Origin: an uncultured Moraxella sp.
GTDB lineage: Bacteria; Pseudomonadota; Gammaproteobacteria; Pseudomonadales; Moraxellaceae
DNA: 40,724 bases
NCBI GenBank assembly: GCA_943908405.1
Contig: CALTTE010000008.1
Span: 1-40,724, forward strand
Direction of reading: 5' to 3'
Below, piece by piece: positions 24,988 to 33,022 of the stretch; position 1 is the first letter of the stretch, and every line of letters starts with the position of its first letter. The notes under the pieces are model-generated. The model searched no databases and was not told where the DNA came from. It saw nothing but the letters and a program-made list of their open reading frames with translations. The position numbers and the translations under genes are program-made.

Positions 24988-26301
24988 CTAAAAAAACACC
25001 AATACCAAGTGTAGCCAGCCTGCCAAAAAGCCTGTAATCCCCCCCAAAATAACGAGTGTCATCTCATCTTCTTTAAAGGCAGGACGCAATAGGTTTTGAA
25101 ATTCATTGGGGGTTAACGCCAGCAGTCGCTCTTTAAATAGCCCATAAATTTTATCCGCCCGTGATTGATTGAGTTTGGGGTCGCTAATTGGGATCATCGT
25201 GGCGTCAATAGATTTGTCCAAAATGGTATCTTTAAACTGATTTAATGCCGTTTGATCCACCATTTTTAATGCCCCTGCCACCACAGGAGCTTCCAACAAT
25301 TCATACAAATGCGATTTCATCATTGTGCGTGTTTTGGCAGCATTAAAGCCATACATCATCTCGTGCATAATATTCTCTAATGTCACAAGCTCACTAACCA
25401 CAATATCGGCAAACACCGCCGACACTTCCGCTTGGCGTTTCATAAAACCACCCTGCCAATAATAATCACCAATACAAGGCACAATAGGGCGAATAAACGG
25501 AAAATTATCTTTAAAACAAAACAGCTTAGGCAAACGGATTTTGACCGGCTCAACAGGATTAAACACCATCCAAATGGCAATCCAATTGGTCAATGCCCCC
25601 CAAATAGTGGCAAAAAACGGTACGGTCCAATGCTCGGGGATAAGATAAAACAAAACCATCTGCACGAGCCCAAACAAAAATCCAATGACTGCCGACACTT
25701 TCCAAATAAACTTAATCTCTTTTTTGCCCACACGCAAAAACATATTCACCATCAAGCGTCTGTCAGATTCCATTTTTGCCACAATCATTCGGCGCATATC
25801 CACCAAAGTTTCAACATTTTGGGTCAAATCTAGCACCAATGCTTTCATAATCGTTGGCATTTGGCTGTGGGCGTGGGTATAGATACGGCGTTTGATGGCA
25901 TAAGGGGTATTATTCCAAAGCGTGGCAGTACGCTCCATCATAATCTCATCAATCAAATTTTCTAGATTGTTATCAACGGTTTTGGTAATCAGCTCGGCAA
26001 GCTCTTCTGGGTTCATTGCCTGAAAAAACTCATCTAATGAGCCTAATTTGGACAATGTTTGGTCAACAATCACCCCCGATATTTTGCCCGCCTTAGCAGG
26101 AACAATGCCTTGCCAACCTAAGCCCTGCAAATCCATTGGCAAGCCACGAATACGCAATCCCCAAAACTGTATCGGATAAAACAGCATCGCCAGTGCCATA
26201 CCAACGTGAGCCCACGTTACAAACGCCGTTACAGGCGGTATGGTCAGCACTGCCCACAATGCAGGGTCGCTTATAAGACGGTGCCAAAAATCCGACAACA
26301 C
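24988..26301 (-). CDS. DUF445 family membrane protein
   Basis: 437 residues. N-terminal hydrophobic segment (about 13-45), a long soluble helical region, two membrane helices in the middle (WKVSAVIGFLFGLVQMVLFY region) with the family motif GALTNWIAIWMVFNPVEPVK, a second helical region, and a C-terminal hydrophobic helix (LVILGGITGFLAGWLHLVLV). Duplicated DUF445-type sequence (FYPIQFWGLRI...GLGWQGIVPAKAGK and IWMVFNPVEP...MKRQAEVSAVFADI) suggests an internal repeat. Function unknown in the family. The GTG start at 26301 lacks a clear ribosome site, so the start is uncertain. Confidence 0.8.
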   Translation of the reverse strand: MLSDFWHRLISDPALWAVLTIPPVTAFVTWAHVGMALAMLFYPIQFWGLRIRGLPMDLQGLGWQGIVPAKAGKISGVIVDQTLSKLGSLDEFFQAMNPEELAELITKTVDNNLENLIDEIMMERTATLWNNTPYAIKRRIYTHAHSQMPTIMKALVLDLTQNVETLVDMRRMIVAKMESDRRLMVNMFLRVGKKEIKFIWKVSAVIGFLFGLVQMVLFYLIPEHWTVPFFATIWGALTNWIAIWMVFNPVEPVKIRLPKLFCFKDNFPFIRPIVPCIGDYYWQGGFMKRQAEVSAVFADIVVSELVTLENIMHEMMYGFNAAKTRTMMKSHLYELLEAPVVAGALKMVDQTALNQFKDTILDKSIDATMIPISDPKLNQSRADKIYGLFKERLLALTPNEFQNLLRPAFKEDEMTLVILGGITGFLAGWLHLVLVFF

Positions 26302-26790
26302 AACATAACCACGCTAATACAAACTAAAATGCCCAATTATAGCACATACTGGCACAAATTTTTATTTTAACTTTTTATTTTAATTGCTGTTTTTGGTGAA
26401 GCGGTTATTTTGTGTTACGCTTTTTATGCCCATGTTATTTTTTAATATTGACTGCTTGTGATTTGACATTTAACGCTTCAATTTATTTGTAAGGTTTGGC
26501 TTATATAGCTTGCAACAAACATAACACCGCCAACTCATCAGTTTTGTCATTTCATACCAATACCTTAAATAATACCAATACCTTAAAAAACATCACAAAA
26601 AGCATTAAGACAAGCAAAATCAAGTCATACCAAATTATTTTAATTAAAAAAATTACTTTTAACACATCAATTCTCACCACCAAAATCGTTGAGATAGACC
26701 ACGCCCACAAGCAAAAACAAATTTAAAAAACCGCCGTGCAATGCTATAATTTAACCCCATTATCTTGTCAATCCACTTGCTATCCATTTA
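26302..26790. other. Divergent non-coding region upstream of mrdA
   Basis: Nearly 490 bases between the DUF445 gene and mrdA. It holds an 18-bp tandem duplication (ATACCAATACCTTAAATA, 26554-26589) and the mrdA promoter. A 76-codon open frame (26496-26726) here is Asn/Thr/Lys-rich with no supporting signal. Confidence 0.6.
26722..26750 (+). promoter_or_regulatory. Promoter of mrdA
   Basis: -35 TTTAAA (26722-26727), 17-base spacer, extended -10 TGCTATAAT (TATAAT at 26745-26750). The mrdA ATG is 41 bases downstream. Confidence 0.65.
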
Positions 26791-28713
26791 ATGAATCAAC
26801 CCATCGCCAACAGCCAGCAAACCAGCCGTGTTTTTACGCAACGAATTATCGTCTTGGTCATCATCATTGCCTTGGGCTTTGCTGGGCTTATTGCCCGCTA
26901 CGCCTACTTACAAGTCATCACCCACGCCCGCTATCAAGCCCAAGCCGAAAACAACCGCATCAAACTCATCTCAAACGCTCCAGCCCGTGGCTACATTTAC
27001 GATAGAAACGGCTATTTGCTTGCCGACAACAAGCCTGTTTTTAGTGCGGTTTTAAGCCCTGATGAAGTGGATAACCCCAAACAAGCCTTGCAATTATTAG
27101 CCCCAATTTTTGCATTAACCGCCGATGACATTACCGACATTATCGCTAAAATTGACAAAAACAGCAAAGAGCCTGTTACCATAAAACTGGATTTAACCGC
27201 CGAACAAATTGCCCAATTTAGCGAAAGAAAGCCTTTTTTTCAAGGTATCACCATTCAAACCAAACTCACCCGCATTTATCCCTATGGCGAATTATTTGCC
27301 CACGTCATTGGCTATGTTGGACGCATCAACGACAAAGAAAACAAAAAAATCAACGAAAATGATGATGACAAACGCCGTTATGCTGGCACAGATTTGATTG
27401 GTAAACTCGGCATAGAAAAACAATACGAACAAGTTTTATTAGGTCTACCAGGCTATCAATCGGTAGAAACCAACGTTCACGGTGATATTTTACGTAAATT
27501 GGAATCAAGTCCTGCCACCGCTGGCAATGATTTGTATTTGAGCTTGGATTATGGGTTACAAACCGTCGCCCAAAAACAGCTGGCAGGACGGCGAGGGGCG
27601 GTGGTGGCACTAGACCCCAAAAACGGCGATGTGCTTGCCTTTGTCTCCAATCCCAGCTTTGACCCCAACCCCTTTGTCTCTGGCATTTCATACAACGATT
27701 ATAATGCTTTGCGTGATGACAAAGACCAACCATTATACAACCGTGCCTTGCAAGGACTTTATCCGCCAGCCTCCACCATTAAACCTTTTGAGGCAATGGG
27801 GTTTTTGCACTATGGCATTATGGATTGGCACAATACCATTTTTGACCCAGGTTATTTTAGTTTACCTGGCGACAAACATCGCTTCCGTGACTGGAAAAGA
27901 GGCGGACACGGCACCGTAGATATGACCAAATCCATCGTGATGAGCGTGGATACGTATTATTACAAAACCGCTTATGAGCTAGGCATTGAGCGTCTGCACG
28001 ACTGGATGAGTAGCTTTGGTTTTGGACAAAAAACAGGCATTGACCTACCCCACGAAAAAGCAGGCATTATGCCCTCACCTGAATGGAAGCAAAAAACCTA
28101 CAAAAAAGACTGGTTGCCTGGAGAGACCATCTCAGTGAGTATCGGTCAAGGCACATTTTTGGCAAGTCCTTTGCAGGTAGCCAACGCCACAGCGATGGTT
28201 GCCAATCAAGGACAGCACCTCACCCCCCACCTGTTAAAGCGTGCCGATGGGACATTGCCTGTTACAATCATCAGTAAGCCCGATGGCAAAATCGCCTTTA
28301 ATGGCAAACACAGCGACTGGCTAAAAATGCACAACGCTATGGAACAAACCGTCAAAAAAGGCACCGCCAAAGGCATTTATACGCCCAAATATCGTATCGC
28401 TGGCAAAACAGGCACCGCCCAAGTCAAGTCCATCGCTCAAGGCAAACGTTACAACAAAGCTGCCTTAGACCAACGCCACTGGGACCACGCGTGGTTTACA
28501 GGCTTTGCCCCTGTGGATAACCCTCAAATCGCTTTGGCGGTCATTGTTGAAAACGGTGGTGGTGGCAGTAAAGTTGCCGCCCCCATCGCTCGGGCGTTGT
28601 TTGATTATTGGGTGTTACAGCGTCCAGAATCTCCCATCATACCCCCTGATGCCGACCCTCACTTGCACAGCCACAGCTACGCCAATGACCTTGCAAGTAA
28701 TACCAATCACTAA
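26791..28713 (+). CDS. mrdA: Penicillin-binding protein 2 (transpeptidase MrdA)
   Basis: Elongasome transpeptidase that cross-links peptidoglycan during side-wall growth. 640 residues. N-terminal membrane anchor (about 17-37), PBP dimerisation domain with KLISNAPARGYIYDRNG, then the transpeptidase domain. Active-site motifs: S328-TIK (PPASTIKPFE), SVD in VMSVDTYYYKTA, and KTG at about 539 (AGKTGTAQV). A short polar tail rich in His/Pro/Asn closes the protein. It stands without its usual partner rodA, which is not in the window. rsmD starts 92 bases after it. Confidence 0.96.
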   Translation: MNQPIANSQQTSRVFTQRIIVLVIIIALGFAGLIARYAYLQVITHARYQAQAENNRIKLISNAPARGYIYDRNGYLLADNKPVFSAVLSPDEVDNPKQALQLLAPIFALTADDITDIIAKIDKNSKEPVTIKLDLTAEQIAQFSERKPFFQGITIQTKLTRIYPYGELFAHVIGYVGRINDKENKKINENDDDKRRYAGTDLIGKLGIEKQYEQVLLGLPGYQSVETNVHGDILRKLESSPATAGNDLYLSLDYGLQTVAQKQLAGRRGAVVALDPKNGDVLAFVSNPSFDPNPFVSGISYNDYNALRDDKDQPLYNRALQGLYPPASTIKPFEAMGFLHYGIMDWHNTIFDPGYFSLPGDKHRFRDWKRGGHGTVDMTKSIVMSVDTYYYKTAYELGIERLHDWMSSFGFGQKTGIDLPHEKAGIMPSPEWKQKTYKKDWLPGETISVSIGQGTFLASPLQVANATAMVANQGQHLTPHLLKRADGTLPVTIISKPDGKIAFNGKHSDWLKMHNAMEQTVKKGTAKGIYTPKYRIAGKTGTAQVKSIAQGKRYNKAALDQRHWDHAWFTGFAPVDNPQIALAVIVENGGGGSKVAAPIARALFDYWVLQRPESPIIPPDADPHLHSHSYANDLASNTNH

Positions 28714-28805
28714 ATCTTAACCAACAACACAACCACACAAGACAAAAACCCAAAAAACAATAAAACACAGCGACACCAAACCTATCAAACAGCCTAGGAG
28801 CAACG

Positions 28806-29588
28806 ATGACTAACAAAAAACACAGCAACCAAGTACGAATTATCTCAGGAAAATTCAAACGGCGATGGGTGTCTTTTATAGACGGTGAAGGGCTAAGACC
28901 GACGCCAGACCGCTTACGCGAGACGCTATTTAATTGGCTAATGGACGATATTAACTATGCCTATGTGCTGGATATGTGTGCTGGCAGTGGCATTTTGGGG
29001 CTTGAATGCCTATCACGGGGGGCAAATTTTGCCATTTTTATTGAGCCCAATCACGCTCAAGCCAAAAAGCTTAGCGAGCATTTAAATAGCTTTGCCCTCA
29101 ATGACAAAGCCCATTTATATAAGCAAACCGCCCAAACCGTATTACCCAAGCTTAGTGGCAAAACCAGCGTATCGGCAGATGATTTAACCGCCAGCCATTC
29201 AACTGCCAGCCATTTAACTGCCAGCCACCCCACAAATCACCATCACCCCATCACCAAGACCGCTTTTGATATCGTATTTATTGACCCGCCGTATCGCTTG
29301 CATCTTTGGCATTCACTCGTTGATATGCTTTTAAATCATCACTTGCTTGCCGATAATGGACTGATTTATTTAGAAGGCGACCGCCCTTTAGAGCAAATGA
29401 TTGATGACCGCCTGACCCAAAAGCTCATCACCGTTAAATCCACCAAAATTGGGCAAATTTGGGCATATCTACTCACCCCCAATCAATCCCAACCCCCCCA
29501 ATCAATCCCAAACTCAATAAATGTTTTAAAACACCCCGATAAAAACACCGCCCAATACCTCAACAAAAATAAAACAAAAACACCTTAA
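28806..29588 (+). CDS. rsmD: 16S rRNA (guanine-966-N2) methyltransferase RsmD with repeat insertion
   Basis: Methylates G966 of 16S rRNA. 260 residues against about 200 usually. The N-terminus VRIISGKFKRRWV, the RPTPDRLRETLFNWL block, the SAM-binding VLDMCAGSGILGLE and the catalytic FIDPPYRLHLW are all present. The extra length comes from an insertion before FIDPPY (about residues 120-150) with TASH repeated three times from a 15-bp array and a His run, and from a Gln/Asn/Pro/Lys-rich tail of about 35 residues. ATG with AGGAG upstream. Confidence 0.94.
   Translation: MTNKKHSNQVRIISGKFKRRWVSFIDGEGLRPTPDRLRETLFNWLMDDINYAYVLDMCAGSGILGLECLSRGANFAIFIEPNHAQAKKLSEHLNSFALNDKAHLYKQTAQTVLPKLSGKTSVSADDLTASHSTASHLTASHPTNHHHPITKTAFDIVFIDPPYRLHLWHSLVDMLLNHHLLADNGLIYLEGDRPLEQMIDDRLTQKLITVKSTKIGQIWAYLLTPNQSQPPQSIPNSINVLKHPDKNTAQYLNKNKTKTP
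29187..29231. repeat. 15-bp tandem repeat in rsmD
   Basis: Three units, ACCGCCAGCCATTCA, ACTGCCAGCCATTTA and ACTGCCAGCCACCCC, in frame, encoding TASHS-TASHL-TASHP. Confidence 0.9.
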
Positions 29589-29688
29589 GCAAACAAATCA
29601 CATAACCAAGTAACAATTTACCAAAAAATTATTAATTTTTTTAAAAAAATCGGTTATACTGGCTTAAATTTTTAATAAAGTTATACTT

Positions 29689-30237
29689 ATGCACCGTTTT
29701 TACAGTCTTGGTTTTCACAATATCCTTACTAAAAGCTTAATGGTTAAAAGTTTAATGGCTGTTGGCTTAATGTTAAGCTTAACTGCCTGCCAGTTAATGC
29801 CGACGCACACAACCACTTCCAACACCACTTCAACAACCGCCTCTATGAACACACCCAAAACCGTTACATTAGTTAGCAATTATAGCTTTGACGATACCAC
29901 CAACCGCCTGATCAATGCCTTTGAAGACAAAGGAATGACTATTTTTGGCGTCATTGACCATCAAAAAGCCGCCCAAACCGCCAATATGACAATGCAGCCT
30001 GCCCGTGTGGTTATTTTTGGCACACCCAAAGCTGGCACACCTTTAATGGTTAAAGACCCTATTTTTGCCTTACAATTACCGCTTAAAGTGCTAATCACCC
30101 AAAGCGATAATCAGGTACTGGTTGCTTATGAACCCGCCCAAAGCCTAATTGCTGGCACAAATATTGATTATGACGACGTCAAAAACACGCTTGCCAAAGC
30201 TGAGATGCTCATTAAAAAAACCGTAATAGCTGACTAA
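29689..30237 (+). CDS. DUF302 lipoprotein
   Basis: 182 residues. Lipoprotein signal with lipobox LTAC (C34); the upstream hydrophobic region is built from three 15-bp repeats (KSLMV, KSLMA, VGLML). A Thr/Ser/Asn-rich linker (about 38-60) precedes a DUF302 domain: SNYSFDDTTNRLINAFEDKG, FGVIDHQKAA, ARVVIFGTPKAGTPLM and LQLPLKVLI. DUF302 proteins are small alpha/beta modules of unknown function, some in the envelope. A -10 TATACT lies at 29655-29660; the ribosome site is weak. Confidence 0.88.
   Translation: MHRFYSLGFHNILTKSLMVKSLMAVGLMLSLTACQLMPTHTTTSNTTSTTASMNTPKTVTLVSNYSFDDTTNRLINAFEDKGMTIFGVIDHQKAAQTANMTMQPARVVIFGTPKAGTPLMVKDPIFALQLPLKVLITQSDNQVLVAYEPAQSLIAGTNIDYDDVKNTLAKAEMLIKKTVIAD
29731..29775. 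repeat. 15-bp tandem repeat encoding a signal peptide core
   Basis: AAAAGCTTAATGGTT, AAAAGTTTAATGGCT and GTTGGCTTAATGTTA at 29731, 29746 and 29761. Each carries an in-frame ATG codon, giving alternative internal start codons at 15-bp intervals. Confidence 0.85.
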
Positions 30238-30317
30238 CCAGATACCGTTACCAGCCTACAAACTGGCAATAGAAAATCAAAATAGATTAAATAACATAGC
30301 TTAAATAAAAATAGCTC

Positions 30318-30346
30318 TTGCACCTTTTGCTATCATCTGATAGAAT
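30318..30346 (+). promoter_or_regulatory. Promoter of rplM-rpsI
   Basis: -35 TTGCAC (30318-30323), 17-base spacer, -10 TAGAAT (30341-30346). The rplM start is 67 bases downstream, leaving a leader of about 60 bases. Confidence 0.8.
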
Positions 30347-30357
30347 ACGTCTTGCTT

Positions 30358-30393
30358 TTTGAGAGCCCCGTTTCCCAGACTTTTACTCTCAAA
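30358..30393 (+). promoter_or_regulatory. Stem-loop in rplM mRNA leader
   Basis: Perfect 8-bp stem TTTGAGAG (30358-30365) / CTCTCAAA (30386-30393) with a 20-base loop, just before the rplM ribosome site. The rplM-rpsI operon of E. coli is autoregulated by L13 at its leader; a similar role here is inference. Confidence 0.5.
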
Positions 30394-30412
30394 CTCATAA
30401 AAGGTTATTAAA

Positions 30413-30844
30413 ATGACTACTACTGTAAGTGCCAAACCTGCTGAAGTGGTTCACGATTGGTATATCGTGGATGCCGAAGGCAAAACGCTAGGTCGCCTAG
30501 CATCAGAAATCGCTTCTCGCTTGCGTGGCAAGCATAAGCCGTCTTATACCCCCCACGTGGATACAGGCGATTATATCGTTGTTATTAACGCTGACAAAAT
30601 CACCGTAACAGGTAAAAAGTCAGAAGACAAAAAATATTATCGTCATACTGGCTATCCTGGTGGCATTAAAGAAACCAACTTTAGTAAGTTACTTGCCAGA
30701 AAGCCTGAAGACGTGTTACACAAAGCCGTTAAAGGTATGTTGCCAAAAGGGCCTTTGGGTTATGCAATGATTAAAAAACTAAAACTGTATGCTGGCACAG
30801 AACATCCTCATACCGCCCAACAACCCAAAAATTTGGACATCTAA
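30413..30844 (+). CDS. rplM: 50S ribosomal protein L13
   Basis: 143 residues, normal length. Family blocks: WYIVDAEGKTLGRLASEIA, GDYIVVINADKITVTGKK, YRHTGYPGG and AVKGMLPKGPLG. Cytoplasmic; 50S assembly. Followed 9 bases later by rpsI with an AAGGAG site between, so the two are co-transcribed. Confidence 0.98.
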   Translation: MTTTVSAKPAEVVHDWYIVDAEGKTLGRLASEIASRLRGKHKPSYTPHVDTGDYIVVINADKITVTGKKSEDKKYYRHTGYPGGIKETNFSKLLARKPEDVLHKAVKGMLPKGPLGYAMIKKLKLYAGTEHPHTAQQPKNLDI

Positions 30845-30853
30845 GGAGACATT

Positions 30854-31240
30854 ATGGAACGCAATTATGGCACAGGTCGCCGTAAAACCTCTACCGCTCG
30901 TGTCTTTTTAGCCAAAGGCACAGGCAATATTACTGTTAATGGTAAGCCACTTGATGAATATTTTGGGCGTGAAACCTCTCGTATGGTTGTCCGTCAACCA
31001 TTAGAGTTATTGAATGTTACCGATAATTATGACTTTTTTATCACTGTCAAGGGCGGTGGCATCAATGGTCAAGCGGGAGCAATTCGCCACGGTATCACTC
31101 GTGCTTTGATTGAGCTTGATGAAACCAATAAAAACGACTTAAGAAAAGCAGGATTTGTTACACGTGATGCTCGTGAAGTGGAACGTAAAAAATTGGGTCT
31201 ACGCAAAGCCCGTAAACGCCCACAATTTTCTAAGCGTTAA
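30854..31240 (+). CDS. rpsI: 30S ribosomal protein S9
   Basis: 128 residues. Starts YGTGRRKTSTARVFL, with GGGINGQAGAIRHGITRAL in the middle and the invariant C-terminal RKARKRPQFSKR that reaches the P-site tRNA. Terminator about 80 bases after the stop. Confidence 0.98.
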   Translation: MERNYGTGRRKTSTARVFLAKGTGNITVNGKPLDEYFGRETSRMVVRQPLELLNVTDNYDFFITVKGGGINGQAGAIRHGITRALIELDETNKNDLRKAGFVTRDAREVERKKLGLRKARKRPQFSKR

Positions 31241-31316
31241 TTGGTTTGGGTTACAAAATTTTTGTAGCCATCGCAATAAACAACAAACCAAAAATTCTTA
31301 TACAAAAACACCAAAT

Positions 31317-31346
31317 AAAAGCCCTTTTTTAGGGCTTTTGTTTTTT
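31317..31346 (+). terminator. Rho-independent terminator of rplM-rpsI
   Basis: AAAAGCCC (31317-31324), 7-base loop, GGGCTTTT (31332-31339), then GTTTTTT. Confidence 0.9.
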
Positions 31347-31348
31347 AT

Positions 31349-31423
31349 AACAGTTATTTAAATAACAAGGATTTCAATAACAATAATTTAAATAAGAGTG
31401 ATTTTAATAACAGTGATTTTATA
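31349..31423. repeat. 15-bp tandem repeat array after rpsI
   Basis: Five degenerate 15-bp units (borders 31349, 31364, 31379, 31394, 31409; consensus near AACAGTGATTTTAAT). Non-coding, directly after the rpsI terminator. The rest of 31241-31621 holds that terminator and the poly-C promoter. Confidence 0.9.
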
Positions 31424-31558
31424 AACATTAAATTAAAGACCAATATAAATCAAATACCAACATTAACTTAAGAGCTCTAAAACCCATTTTCAACCACTCC
31501 TCTAAAAAAACGCACTGGACTAAATTACAAAAATTAACAAACAAACTGACAAGCCCCA

Positions 31559-31586
31559 TTTACCCCCCCCCGCGATAATCTATAAT
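31559..31586 (+). promoter_or_regulatory. Promoter with poly-C tract in spacer (putative phase-variable)
   Basis: -35-like TTTACC (31559-31564) runs into nine C (31563-31571), then GCGATAATC, then a perfect -10 TATAAT (31581-31586); 16-base spacer. Length, C count and the GC after the tract match the promoter at 17148. The gene start is at 31622. Confidence 0.75.
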
Positions 31587-31621
31587 ACCCCTTTTTTAAA
31601 TTGGTTTGACAAGGTGTGGCA

Positions 31622-32188
31622 ATGAGTGAAACAATTGACAGTATCATCATTCGTGGTAACAAATATTTTATTGATGGATTTGCTGGAGAGGTAGTTGATA
31701 AAAGCAATACCACGCATACACACGTTTACTCTAATGTTAGCACAGGCAGTTCTGGACAAATTTATCATAGTACTGGCAGCAGTAATACCGACTATGTTAA
31801 ATATTTTATTAAACATCAAGACGGCGATGAGCGACAATTTGAATTTAAAAACTGGGGCGATATTGCCAGAGTTGGCCATACAGTTGTTATTTTATGGTTG
31901 ATACCAGAAGGCAAAAGCAGAATAGGCTCTCGTTATGTTCTAATGTACAATAATAATACTGGTGAGTATTTGTTTGAGGAATCTAATTTATATCTTATCG
32001 CAAAAACTCCTTTTTTGATTACACTATCTATTTTTATTGTCATTGTCATTGTCATTATCGTGTTTCCACTATCCTTATTTGCTATTCCATTTATTTGGCG
32101 ATATTTTAGTAAAAAAACCAAACAAGCCAAAGAGCACGCCAGAGCCGATTTAATTCAGCATTTAAAAGATAAAGGCTGGCCTATTTAA
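31622..32188 (+). CDS. Membrane protein of unknown function, putatively phase-variable
   Basis: 188 residues from the ATG at 31622 (a GTG two codons upstream is also open; AAGG lies before it). No signal peptide. The N-terminal 120 residues are beta-rich and soluble, with a Ser/Thr/Gly/His stretch (THTHVYSNVSTGSSG) and ERQFEFKNWGDIARVGHTVVILW. A very hydrophobic segment follows at about 125-155 (FLITLSIFIVIVIVIIVFPL then SLFAIPFIW), then a basic C-terminal tail. The IVIVIV part is coded by ATTGTC hexanucleotide repeats near 32035-32055. I do not recognise a named family. The gene interrupts the conserved rpsI-petA spacing and has its own promoter and terminator. Confidence 0.8.
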   Translation: MSETIDSIIIRGNKYFIDGFAGEVVDKSNTTHTHVYSNVSTGSSGQIYHSTGSSNTDYVKYFIKHQDGDERQFEFKNWGDIARVGHTVVILWLIPEGKSRIGSRYVLMYNNNTGEYLFEESNLYLIAKTPFLITLSIFIVIVIVIIVFPLSLFAIPFIWRYFSKKTKQAKEHARADLIQHLKDKGWPI

Positions 32189-32213
32189 ATAAATATCATT
32201 CATCACAACAATC

Positions 32214-32237
32214 AAAATCAGCTTTTGGGCTGATTTT
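32214..32237 (+). terminator. Rho-independent terminator
   Basis: AAAATCAGC (32214-32222), 6-base loop, GCTGATTTT (32229-32237) continuing into a T run, 26 bases after the membrane protein stop. Isolates it from petA. Confidence 0.85.
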
Positions 32238-32379
32238 TTAATATTTAGGATAAACTGAAGCCAAATCCACAAAAATTTTGGGAATTTTGCATTTTTTTGA
32301 CAAAGATTGACTAATAACAATTTATTTTATAGCAAAAATAGCTTAAAATAGTAACATTATAAAAATAGGCACAGCAAAC

Positions 32380-32414
32380 GTGGCATAAGCCACTCGCCCA
32401 GTATGGGATATCCC
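32380..32414 (+). promoter_or_regulatory. Two palindromes in the petA leader
   Basis: GTGGC-ATAA-GCCAC hairpin (32380-32393) and the 10-bp perfect palindrome GGGATATCCC (32405-32414) lie within 60 bases of the petA start. They could be an operator or an mRNA structure; no regulator can be named. Confidence 0.4.
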
Positions 32415-32437
32415 CCATCGTTTTCTGGAGAAAAGTT

Positions 32438-33022
32438 ATGAGCCATGCCGAAGGCGTCAATATTAAACGCCGTAGAGTATTAATCGCATCAACTGCCGCC
32501 ATTGGGGCGGTTGGTGTTGGTGCTATTGCAACCTCTTTTGTGCGTTCTTGGTACCCATCCGCCAAAGCCGAAGCTGCTGGTGCTGCTGTCGTACAAGACA
32601 TTAGTGGCGTTGAAATGGGTCAGATGATTACCGTCAAATATCGTGGCAAACCCATTTATGTGGTTAAACGCACCGAAGAGATGTTAAACAATCTAAGCAA
32701 TGTTGTACCGCAACTTGCCGACCCCAATTCTGATGCTTCCACGCAACCAGACTACGCCAAAAACGATACTCGCTCCATCACCCCTGAAATTTTGGTGGTG
32801 GAAGGCGTTTGTACCCATCTGGGCTGTGCACCATCGTTTCGCCCTGAGGTTGGAGCGGCTGACTTAGGTGGCAATAACTGGTTTGGGGGCTTTTTTTGCC
32901 CTTGCCACGGCTCACTTTATGACTTGGCGGGACGTGTTTATAGTGGCGTGCCTGCACCTTTGAATTTGCCTGTTCCTGAGTACAATTTAACAGGAACAAT
33001 TTTAACTGTGGGAGAATCTTAA
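32438..33022 (+). CDS. petA: Ubiquinol-cytochrome c reductase Rieske iron-sulfur subunit
   Basis: High-potential 2Fe-2S subunit of complex III. 194 residues. N-terminal twin-arginine-type anchor (KRRRVLIASTAAIGAVGVGA). Cluster ligands C125 and H127 in VCTHLGCAP and C154 and H157 in FFCPCHGS; C130 and C156 form the usual disulfide. First gene of petABC; its stop overlaps the petB start (TAATG). A GGAG ribosome site precedes the ATG. Confidence 0.97.
   Translation: MSHAEGVNIKRRRVLIASTAAIGAVGVGAIATSFVRSWYPSAKAEAAGAAVVQDISGVEMGQMITVKYRGKPIYVVKRTEEMLNNLSNVVPQLADPNSDASTQPDYAKNDTRSITPEILVVEGVCTHLGCAPSFRPEVGAADLGGNNWFGGFFCPCHGSLYDLAGRVYSGVPAPLNLPVPEYNLTGTILTVGES

Noticed and set aside
26496..26726. 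76-codon open frame upstream of mrdA
   Set aside because: Asn/Lys/Thr-rich translation of AT-rich DNA, no ribosome site, contains an 18-bp tandem repeat and overlaps the mrdA promoter region.
31616..31621. GTG start two codons upstream of the phase-variable membrane protein
   Set aside because: The ATG at 31622 is better spaced from AAGG; the choice changes only two residues.
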